Below are positions 1-5,224 of a stretch of DNA of 6,820 nucleotides, piece after piece. Origin of the DNA: Natrialbaceae archaeon (lineage in GTDB: Archaea; Halobacteriota; Halobacteria; Halobacteriales; Natrialbaceae); NCBI GenBank assembly GCA_003552325.1, contig PUKM01000079.1, positions 1 through 6,820 on the forward strand. Direction: 5' to 3'. The notes beneath the pieces are model-generated. The model did no database searches, was not told the origin of the DNA, and saw nothing but the letters and a program-made list of their open reading frames with translations. The translations under genes were made by a program, and so were the position numbers. Position 1 is the stretch's first letter. Each line of letters opens with the position of its first letter.

Positions 1-448
1 CGGTTTCGTCGTTTCTCGTGGGGACGACGACGACCGGAACTGACGCTGAGCGAAGCACACGGTCAGTCGTACTGCCCAGCAGTGTCTCAGCGAGGCCTGT
101 TTCACCGGACCGACCAACCACGATCACATCGATCGCGTTCTCCTCGGCATACGCAACGATCTCGGGTGCTGGTCGTCCTCGCCGAACCGCGCCGCGAACC
201 TCGACCGCGTGATCATCGTGTGCGGCGACGATCTCGTCAACGACTCGCTCTTTGGCATCTTCGAGTTCCCCGACAGTCTCGACGTCGAACGTCATTGGGG
301 ACCGATCGGTGTCGACTACGGCAAGAACGTGGACCGTCGCCTCGAGGGGTTCGGCCATCGCGATAGCTCGCTCGAGAGCCCGTTTGGCCTGGTCGCTGCC
401 GTCGGTTGCGATCAGTATCGACTCGAACGTGCCATCAGCGTCACTCAT
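1..448 (-). CDS. Universal stress protein (UspA family), C-terminal end cut by window edge
   Basis: Reading on the minus strand from an ATG at 448, the frame is open to base 1, giving 149 codons with no stop seen. Usp proteins are usually about 140-150 residues, so little is missing. The N-terminus has the typical strand followed by ATDGS (residues 14-18, with the conserved Asp16). Residues 112-126 fit the ATP-binding pattern G-2x-G-9x-G-S exactly (G112, G115, G125, S126), followed by a hydrophobic strand ending VVVVP, as in ATP-binding Usp proteins. It is a soluble cytoplasmic stress protein whose exact role cannot be read from sequence. It is divergent from the cupin gene with a 73-base gap, so the two may share control. 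A TATA-like TTAA lies about 27 bases before the ATG, consistent with a leaderless mRNA. Confidence 0.93.
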   Translation of the reverse strand, partial: MSDADGTFESILIATDGSDQAKRALERAIAMAEPLEATVHVLAVVDTDRSPMTFDVETVGELEDAKERVVDEIVAAHDDHAVEVRGAVRRGRPAPEIVAYAEENAIDVIVVGRSGETGLAETLLGSTTDRVLRSASVPVVVVPTRNDET

Positions 449-521
449 GGCGAAGACAACTCACCAGGTGTGCTTAATGCTTGGTCCATGCGTTTTTCTA
501 TCGGCTTTGAGAATAGACCCT
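449..521. promoter_or_regulatory. Divergent promoter region between Usp and cupin genes
   Basis: This 73-base gap separates two divergent start codons. For the minus-strand Usp gene, TTAA at 474-477 (reading ATTAAG on the minus strand) is centred about 27 bases from the ATG at 448. For the plus-strand cupin gene, the T-rich TTTTTCTA at 493-500 is centred about 25 bases before the ATG at 522. Both spacings suit haloarchaeal leaderless promoters. CACCAGGTG at 463-471 is a small 4-1-4 palindrome that could be a protein site but is weak evidence. No Shine-Dalgarno sequence is seen on either side. Confidence 0.5.
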
Positions 522-1106
522 ATGCGATCGGTCACGTTCGATGACTTGGAGCCGACAGGGTCTGAGCAGTATACACGATACACGTTCACCGAAGCGCTCG
601 AGACGTCGAATCTGGCGGCTAACCGCTATCACGTTCCACCTGGGGGAACGCTCCCCGGCGGTCTCCACGCTCACATGGATCAGGAGGAGATATTTGTAAT
701 CCTCGAGGGAACGGCCGTGTTCGACACGCTCGAGGGATCAGCCCGAGTGTCAGCCGAGGGAGCGATTCGGTTCGCACCGGGCGAGTTTCACTCGGGTCGA
801 AACGACACGAACGAACCACTCGAGATGGTGGCTCTTGGCGCGCCGAAGGAAACCGAAGACGTGAGAGTGCCGGCGACGTGTCCAGCCTGCGTAGAACCGA
901 GGCTTCGGCTCGAAGGCGGTGGAGGGGATGTTTATTTTTCCTGCCCGAACGCCGACTGTGGTCGACGCTACCGTGCGCTCGCCTGCCCACACTGTGCTCA
1001 CGAGACGCTTTCTTTTGTCGCCATAGAGGGGACTCCCGTTGTACGCTGTCGGGAGTGTGACAGCGACTTCGAACAGCCACCTCTCGAGCACATCGGGAAG
1101 GAATAA
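522..1106 (+). CDS. Cupin protein with two C-terminal zinc ribbons
   Basis: This 194-residue protein has two parts. Residues 35-107 are a cupin barrel. Motif 1 is seen as H49-A-H51-x4-E56-x6-G63, and motif 2 as G80...P86-G-E-F-H90-x3-N94, one residue shorter than the classic form between P and H. H49, H51, E56 and H90 are the expected metal ligands. Residues 120-179 hold two zinc-ribbon knuckle sets: C120-x2-C123 with C141-x4-C146, and C155-x2-C158 with C176-x2-C179. Cupins bind metals and small ligands or act as dioxygenases or isomerases; zinc ribbons usually bind protein or nucleic acid. The combination suggests a regulatory or adaptor cupin, but no reaction can be named. The 522 start is chosen because a TATA-like element lies about 25 bases upstream and the homologous-looking region begins there. 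An in-frame ATG at 477 would add 15 unlikely residues. Confidence 0.85.
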   Translation: MRSVTFDDLEPTGSEQYTRYTFTEALETSNLAANRYHVPPGGTLPGGLHAHMDQEEIFVILEGTAVFDTLEGSARVSAEGAIRFAPGEFHSGRNDTNEPLEMVALGAPKETEDVRVPATCPACVEPRLRLEGGGGDVYFSCPNADCGRRYRALACPHCAHETLSFVAIEGTPVVRCRECDSDFEQPPLEHIGKE

Positions 1107-1147
1107 TATCTCGGGATGTCTGGGATAATCACACCAGAAATAACTCG

Positions 1148-1158
1148 AAAAATGTATG
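1148..1158 (+). promoter_or_regulatory. TATA-like element for the Lrp-TRASH regulator gene
   Basis: The A/T-rich stretch AAAAATGTATG is the only AT-rich block near the start and is centred close to 27-30 bases before the ATG at 1183, the normal position for a haloarchaeal leaderless promoter. This argues against the in-frame ATG at 1156, which lies inside the element. Confidence 0.45.
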
Positions 1159-1182
1159 TGCGCCCACTCACTTCATCCTACC

Positions 1183-1773
1183 ATGCGCACCCTGGACGAA
1201 ACGGATCTCGAGATCCTCAGACTCCTGGTCGACGATGCTAGACGCCCATACAGCGACATCGCCGAGCAAGTGAACGTCTCACCGCCCACCGTCTCAGATC
1301 GTGTCGAACGGCTCCAGGAATTGGGAGTCATCGACGGCTTTACCCTCGACATCGACCGCTCGACGGTCAGCGACGGAACCGAAGTGCTCATCGATCTCTC
1401 CGTTGCCCCGTCCGTCGACGATCGGATCGCCGACCGCGTCGCCGCCCTCGAGCAAGTCGAGCACGTGTTCATGACGACTGACTGTCGCCTCTTCGTGGTC
1501 GCGACGGTTCGTCAAGACCGCGTTCGGGCGTTGATCAGTGACGCTATCGACCTCGACCTTGTCGACACCTATCGCGTGCATCTCCTCGACAGTCGACACT
1601 GGTCACCGGCTATCGGGTCGGTCGAACTCACGCTCGCCTGCGATGAGTGTTCGAATACCGTCACGAGCGACGGCGTCTCGACCAGAATCGACGGCAACCT
1701 CTATCACTTCTGTTGTCCGACCTGTCAGTCGACGTTTCAGGACCGCTACGTCAGCCTGAACGAGTCAGCCTGA
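1183..1773 (+). CDS. Lrp/AsnC-type transcription regulator with TRASH metal-binding domain
   Basis: This 196-residue protein has three parts. Residues 3-50 are an AsnC-type winged helix-turn-helix: LDETDLEILRLL opens it and PTVSDRVERL is the recognition helix region, followed by the GVIDGF wing. Residues 66-140 alternate strand and helix like the RAM effector/oligomer domain. Residues 153-189 form a TRASH domain with C153-x2-C156 and a FCCPTC cluster (C177, C178, C181). TRASH is a known heavy-metal binding module. Archaeal Lrp-like proteins with this domain, such as Halobacterium VNG1179C, are implicated in copper response, so metal-sensing control, probably of copper, is inferred here. No copper ATPase or chaperone gene is present in the window, so targets are unknown. 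The gene is convergent with the flavin reductase gene, with zero bases between the stop codons. Confidence 0.88.
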   Translation: MRTLDETDLEILRLLVDDARRPYSDIAEQVNVSPPTVSDRVERLQELGVIDGFTLDIDRSTVSDGTEVLIDLSVAPSVDDRIADRVAALEQVEHVFMTTDCRLFVVATVRQDRVRALISDAIDLDLVDTYRVHLLDSRHWSPAIGSVELTLACDECSNTVTSDGVSTRIDGNLYHFCCPTCQSTFQDRYVSLNESA

Positions 1774-2448
1774 TCAGCCGAAGTTCTCCATCAGTGCGTC
1801 CCCCGGATCACCGCCAGCATCCTCGAGTGCCGCCGTCACCCGTTCGATGAACCCGGCAAACCCGAAGACGTAGAACTGCCCATCCTCGAGATGGGTGGCG
1901 ACGTGATCATCGAGTGTCTCTGCACCGTCGTCGAGCAGGGTGATGGTTGCCCCCTCGCCTTCGAGCGCCTCGAGTCGGTCTCGATGTGCGGGTTCGTCGT
2001 CCTCGTAGATCACTGTCGCGCCGTGTCCCGCACCTTGGGCGGCCTCCGCGATAGCCACTGCCGGCCCAATGCCAGGGCCACCGGCAACCGCTACGACATC
2101 GTTTCCTCCTTCGTAGGTCGTCCCACCGTAGGGACCGTCGATGGCAACAGTCTCACCCCCCTCGAGGGTTGCGAGCCAGGGGGCGAGCTCCCCGTCAGGG
2201 TCGACGCCGACAGTGATCTCGAACGTGCCGTCGGTGGGTGGACGAGAAAGGGTATAGTGCCGCGAGACCGGTTCCCCAGCCTCATCTGGCTGTGCACGCA
2301 GTAGCACGAATTGTCCCGGCAGGGCCTCGAACCCCGACGGCGTTTCGAGTTCGAGTGCAACAGTGGACGGTCCGACGTCGGTGACGCTGGCGACGGTAAC
2401 GTCTTCCATACCCACGATAGCGTTGGCTGGTGGAAAGGTGTTGCTCAT
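1774..2448 (-). CDS. FAD-dependent oxidoreductase of the ferredoxin-NADP reductase (FNR) type
   Basis: The 224-residue product has the two-domain FNR layout. The FAD-binding barrel spans residues 15-107, with the isoalloxazine motif R63-H-Y65-T66 and a preceding GQFVLL strand. The nucleotide-binding domain begins with VVAVAGGPGIGPAVA (118-132), the usual glycine-rich NAD(P) turn. The usual CGP segment near the C-terminus is replaced by FGFAG (195-199), and the protein ends in the short acidic-aromatic tail ENFG. There is no iron-sulphur domain, so it must pass electrons to or from a separate partner such as ferredoxin. It is a cytoplasmic soluble enzyme; substrate unknown. The start at 2448 is assumed; an ATG at codon 14 (2409) begins nearer the conserved domain and is a real alternative. 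It diverges from the beta-lactamase-like gene with a 65-base gap. Confidence 0.85.
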   Translation of the reverse strand: MSNTFPPANAIVGMEDVTVASVTDVGPSTVALELETPSGFEALPGQFVLLRAQPDEAGEPVSRHYTLSRPPTDGTFEITVGVDPDGELAPWLATLEGGETVAIDGPYGGTTYEGGNDVVAVAGGPGIGPAVAIAEAAQGAGHGATVIYEDDEPAHRDRLEALEGEGATITLLDDGAETLDDHVATHLEDGQFYVFGFAGFIERVTAALEDAGGDPGDALMENFG

Positions 2449-2483
2449 CGACGTGACCGACGAGTGCTGCCGCCGGAGAGTCG

Positions 2484-2489
2484 TTTATA
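2484..2489 (+). promoter_or_regulatory. TATA box of the MBL-like gene, possibly shared with the divergent reductase gene
   Basis: TTTATA is centred 27 bases before the ATG at 2514, the expected position for a leaderless haloarchaeal transcript, and it sets the start at 2514 rather than the upstream in-frame ATG at 2493. On the minus strand the same bases read TATAAA, 36-41 bases before the reductase start at 2448. One element could therefore serve both genes, with a leader of about 10 bases on the minus side. Confidence 0.65.
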
Positions 2490-2500
2490 CGGATGGCGTA

Positions 2501-2516
2501 CATACCATATAGTATG
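2501..2516. promoter_or_regulatory. Imperfect 16-base palindrome over the start codon of the MBL-like gene
   Basis: CATACCATATAGTATG equals its reverse complement at 14 of 16 positions; its 5-base outer arms match perfectly. It lies between the TATA box and the start codon and includes the ATG. A protein bound here would cover the transcription start and could repress the gene. The binding protein is unknown. AT-rich palindromes arise readily near promoters, so the assignment is tentative. Confidence 0.35.
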
Positions 2517-3197
2517 GGTTTCCGTATTGACCAGCGGGCGACAGAGTTTCGGGCGATCGACCGATTCGACGGGGGCATCGGCTGGATCGCTCATCCTGAA
2601 GAGACTATGGAACGTGCGAGTCACGCACTCGAGATCGACGGTGACGTCTGGGTATTCGACCCAGTCGACGCCGATGGCCTCGATGCGTTCCTCGAGGAAC
2701 TCGGGAGGGTTCGTGGTGTCGTCGTGATGCTCGACAGACACAAGCGGGACGCTGGCGCCGTCGCGAAGCGACACGACGTGCCGGTGTATCTGCCCGAGTG
2801 GTTCGACGGCGTGAGTGAATCGATCGGCGCTCCTGTTACGCGGTTTGGTGACGAACTGGCTGATACCGGGTTCGAAACGTTCGTCATCAAAAACAGTCGC
2901 TTCTGGCAAGAAGTCGGGCTCTATGATCCCGGGCATGGAACGCTCATCGTCCCCGAATCTGTCGGAACTGCGTCGTACTTTCGGGCAGGAGATGAACCGC
3001 TGGGTGTCCATCCGATGCGTCGACTCGCTCCACCACGGACGACCCTGGCCGGCTACCAGCCCGAGCGGATTCTCGTCGGACACGGCACGGGAATCCACGA
3101 CGACGCCTCGACTATCCTGCGAGAGACGCTCGAGAACGCACGGCGAGGGACCCCGAGGGCCTACGCCGGTGCGGTTCGTCAGCTTCTTCCGTTCTAA
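2514..3197 (+). CDS. Metallo-beta-lactamase-fold-like protein with degraded metal site
   Basis: The 227-residue product follows the order of an MBL-fold hydrolase. An N-terminal strand region leads to DVWVFDP (44-50), the usual turn before a helix. GVVVMLDRHKRDAGAVA (68-84) sits where active enzymes have THxHxDHxGG. VPVYLPE follows at 89-95, where MBL proteins have the strand after the helix, and ILVGHG (186-191) matches the late histidine strand. Of the HxHxDH ligands only the middle His (H76) and Asp (D79) survive; the first and last His are D74 and A80. Ordinary metal hydrolase activity is therefore unlikely, and a structural, binding or regulatory role is inferred. The fold assignment rests on motif order, not on a profile search. 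The start is fixed by the TATA box 27 bases upstream. The next gene follows after a gap with its own promoter-like elements. Confidence 0.75.
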   Translation: MGFRIDQRATEFRAIDRFDGGIGWIAHPEETMERASHALEIDGDVWVFDPVDADGLDAFLEELGRVRGVVVMLDRHKRDAGAVAKRHDVPVYLPEWFDGVSESIGAPVTRFGDELADTGFETFVIKNSRFWQEVGLYDPGHGTLIVPESVGTASYFRAGDEPLGVHPMRRLAPPRTTLAGYQPERILVGHGTGIHDDASTILRETLENARRGTPRAYAGAVRQLLPF

Positions 3198-3204
3198 CAC
3201 TATC

Positions 3205-3232
3205 TGCTGGAAACCCAACGTATGCTGGGAAC
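3205..3232 (+). repeat. Imperfect 10-base direct repeat upstream of a TATA box
   Basis: TGCTGGAAAC at 3205-3214 recurs as TGCTGGGAAC at 3223-3232 (9 of 10 matches, 18-base period). The second copy ends five bases before the ATATATATA element of the following gene, where an activator or repressor would be expected to bind. The function is inferred from position only. Confidence 0.35.
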
Positions 3233-3236
3233 ACCG

Positions 3237-3245
3237 ATATATATA
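3237..3245 (+). promoter_or_regulatory. TATA box of the JAMM-like gene
   Basis: ATATATATA is the most AT-rich run in this region. Haloarchaeal transcription starts about 25 bases downstream of such a box, which would be near 3265-3268. That is beyond the GTG at 3250 and on the in-frame GTG at 3265, so the box argues for the later start. Confidence 0.6.
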
Positions 3246-3264
3246 GCCCGTGCGCATTGCAACC

Positions 3265-3699
3265 GTGGTCTATATTACACGCGGGTTAGTCGACGTACTG
3301 CTCGAACTCGCGGCTGATGCTGCCCCGTCGACGGTCACAACAGGGCTGTCAGTGACTGATGCTGGCGACCTCAGCGGCGAGGACGCACCCCGTATCCCGC
3401 CGGATACACCCGTATTCACGGATTTCTTCTTGCCAGATCCGGGGAACTCGGTCAACAATGTTTTCGGTGTCACGCTTTCGACACCGGCTGCAGAGACCCA
3501 GGGTCGGTTCGTCTCTCACCCAAACGGCGAGTTACGGGTCACGCGATACGATGACCTCGCGCAGGTCATTTTCGTCGCCGTACCACCCTGGACCGATGAC
3601 ACCGATTCGTTTGCCGTCTACAATCGGGCCGGCGAGAAGCTGCCACTGGAGATTATCGATGCAGAACCGCCAGCACAGTCGCTCGATGGAGAGTACTGA
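3265..3699 (+). CDS. JAMM/MPN-like protein with altered active-site motif
   Basis: I number the 144 residues from the GTG at 3265; a GTG at 3250 would add five residues. The opening VYITRGLVDVLLELA resembles the first strand and helix of JAMM (JAB1/MPN) domains. The key match is GRFVSHP...TRYDD: V83-S84-H85, seven residues, T93, two residues, D96. This is the exact spacing of HxHx7Sx2D, but with the first His replaced by Val and Ser by Thr. The upstream Glu expected after AAP (19-21) is also absent. A hydrophobic strand and VPPW follow (101-109). JAMM proteases such as HvJAMM1 remove ubiquitin-like SAMP tags in haloarchaea. This copy probably lacks that catalysis and may bind such proteins instead. 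The family call is inferred from motif spacing. No membrane segment or cysteine is seen. Confidence 0.7.
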   Translation: MVYITRGLVDVLLELAADAAPSTVTTGLSVTDAGDLSGEDAPRIPPDTPVFTDFFLPDPGNSVNNVFGVTLSTPAAETQGRFVSHPNGELRVTRYDDLAQVIFVAVPPWTDDTDSFAVYNRAGEKLPLEIIDAEPPAQSLDGEY

Positions 3700-3726
3700 A
3701 CCGGGTTTCGGCTCGAGGGAGTAGCG

Positions 3727-3753
3727 GAGAGTGGTCTCAACGACCGTCCTCTC
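3727..3753. terminator. Possible weak hairpin between convergent genes
   Basis: GAGAG (3727-3731) can pair with CTCTC (3749-3753), and GGTC (3733-3736) with GACC (3742-3745), separated by a small asymmetric internal loop. It sits between two convergent stop codons and overlaps the RNase R stop. No T-run follows on either strand, so it is not a typical archaeal terminator and could be chance. Confidence 0.2.
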
Positions 3754-5056
3754 AAACGGTTTGATCCGCTTCAGCTTCGTCGACGACCTCGATGCCGCGG
3801 TTGTTTACGGCCATCGGGTCCAAGCCGACTTCCTGCAGGAACTGTTTGTACTCACGCTCGCAGGTCTCTGCAGCCTTTTGTTTCTCGCTCGCTCGATCAC
3901 AGAGCGCGACGAGGTTTTCAGGTACGTCGTTCTGGTAGACGATCCAGTGATTGATCAGATCCGACAGCCGTCGAATTGGGCTGGTGAAGTGCCCATAGAT
4001 TTCGAAGTTCAGGGCGTGATGGCCCCCGAACGGATCGTTCATGTACTTCGCCCGTGGCATCACTTTCATCACCGCCCACTGAATCTTATCGAGTTGCCGA
4101 CCGGGTGCTTCCTCGAGCGTCGCGTTCACCGCTTTTCGTGGTTCGTCCCAGGTATCGCCGGGGATCGAGACGCCATCGAGTTCCTGAATCTCCTGGAGGG
4201 CTTTCGACCACTCGTCGGGTGTCGGCTGGGGGGGAACACGATACATGGCCTCGACCCCACGTGACCACATCAGCTCGTGGGTGACGGCTTTGTTCGCTTT
4301 CAACATACACTCCTCGATGATCGTATGCGCCCGGTCACGACTCGGATTGAGGACGAGTGAGCCATCCGCTTTTCTGATCTCGTGCATCCGGTTGGCGACC
4401 TCGAAGACGAGGCTGTTTTCGTCGTGTAACGGGGCGTCGGGGTCGTCCAGTCGTTTTTCAGCCTGGGCGTAGGTGAGCCGTTCGTCGGATTCGATCACCG
4501 ATTTGTAAATGTCGATACTCTCGTAGCTCAGGGTTTCTTTATCCAGATGCATCTCGACGGTGTGGGCGAAGCGCTCCTCGTTGGGAACGAGCGAGCACAC
4601 CGATTCGGCGAGAATCGGGGGCAGCATATGGATGGTGTACGCTGGCAGATACACCGTGTTCCCTCGCTCGACGGCCTCGGCCCACATCGCCGACTCGGGG
4701 TGGACGTAGTGGGTCACGTCGGCAATGTGCACCCAGAGGACGTACTCCTCCTCACGCTCTTCGATCGAGACTGCGTCGTCGAAGTCCTGGGCATCGATCG
4801 GGTCGATCGTCCACGTCGTCAGGTGTCTGAGGTCCTCTCTGTCGTCGATTTCGGCGTCGATATCCCCCTGGACGTCGCTGGTTAACTCCTCGGCTTCCTC
4901 CATGACGGCCGCCGGGAACTCGTCGCGGATCTCGAACTTCTCGAATAACTCCTCGCGTTTGTTCTCGAGGTGGCGAGCCAGGTCCGGAGCAATCTCGACG
5001 GGACCCTGCCCTTCGGCCGTGCCGGCTGCGGCCTGTGTATCGTCGCTATCAGTCAT
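3752..5056 (-). CDS. rnr: Minimal RNase R-type 3'-5' exoribonuclease (RNB domain)
   Basis: The 434-residue product is an RNB-family exonuclease that degrades RNA from the 3' end in the cytoplasm. Visible motifs are the catalytic DPIDAQDFDDA (85-95; D85, D91, D93, D94), HIADVTHYV (110-118), MLPPILAESVCSL (144-156), EECMLKANKAV (248-258) and HFTSPIRRLSDL (356-367), all in family order. Bacterial RNase R is about 800 residues; this form lacks the N-terminal cold-shock domains and the C-terminal S1 domain. Haloarchaea are known to lack the archaeal exosome core and to carry such short RNase R proteins, reported as essential in Haloferax volcanii. I chose the ATG at 5056 because the acidic MTDSDD start is typical; a GTG at 5098 would add 14 hydrophobic, less likely residues. 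The thioredoxin gene lies 168 bases upstream on the same strand. Confidence 0.93.
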   Translation of the reverse strand: MTDSDDTQAAAGTAEGQGPVEIAPDLARHLENKREELFEKFEIRDEFPAAVMEEAEELTSDVQGDIDAEIDDREDLRHLTTWTIDPIDAQDFDDAVSIEEREEEYVLWVHIADVTHYVHPESAMWAEAVERGNTVYLPAYTIHMLPPILAESVCSLVPNEERFAHTVEMHLDKETLSYESIDIYKSVIESDERLTYAQAEKRLDDPDAPLHDENSLVFEVANRMHEIRKADGSLVLNPSRDRAHTIIEECMLKANKAVTHELMWSRGVEAMYRVPPQPTPDEWSKALQEIQELDGVSIPGDTWDEPRKAVNATLEEAPGRQLDKIQWAVMKVMPRAKYMNDPFGGHHALNFEIYGHFTSPIRRLSDLINHWIVYQNDVPENLVALCDRASEKQKAAETCEREYKQFLQEVGLDPMAVNNRGIEVVDEAEADQTV

Positions 5057-5086
5057 ACCCGTGCCTACGAAAAGGAAGGCCAAAGT

Positions 5087-5153
5087 CGTGTCGGACACGT
5101 GGCCCGGTCTCGAGGGCGAACGCGGCGTTCACCTCCGCCACTCGCCTGGCGAG
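5087..5153. promoter_or_regulatory. Cluster of three perfect 13-base palindromes upstream of RNase R
   Basis: Three different sequences share the same geometry, six bases, one spacer, six complementary bases: CGTGTC-G-GACACG (5087-5099), GAACGC-G-GCGTTC (5118-5130) and CTCGCC-T-GGCGAG (5141-5153). Centres are 31 and 23 bases apart. A further CTCGCC at 5161-5166 can pair with the GGCGAG arm with a 7-base loop. The nearest palindrome is 31-43 bases upstream of the RNase R start, next to where a promoter would lie. The one-base spacer suits dimeric protein sites better than RNA hairpins. The three arms differ in sequence, so they are not copies of one site. Confidence 0.4.
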
Positions 5154-5224
5154 GCTGTGTCTCGCCGCCAGTAGTTCCCAACGATCGGGAGACTCCACTG
5201 AAATGCCCGCTCGTCACTCCAATC

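Noticed and set aside
252..521. Extension of the cupin frame to the ATG at 252
   Set aside because: It would overlap the Usp gene antisense and adds non-halophilic residues before a normal start at 522.
619..1080. Arg-rich minus-strand open frames opposite the cupin gene
   Set aside because: They lie wholly inside a gene with clear domain motifs and look basic, unlike haloarchaeal proteins.
2445..3257. 270-codon open frame on the minus strand opposite the MBL-like gene
   Set aside because: Its translation is rich in Arg, Ser and His rather than acidic, and the plus strand has a promoter, a halophilic composition and an MBL-like motif order. It is an antisense shadow of a GC-rich gene.
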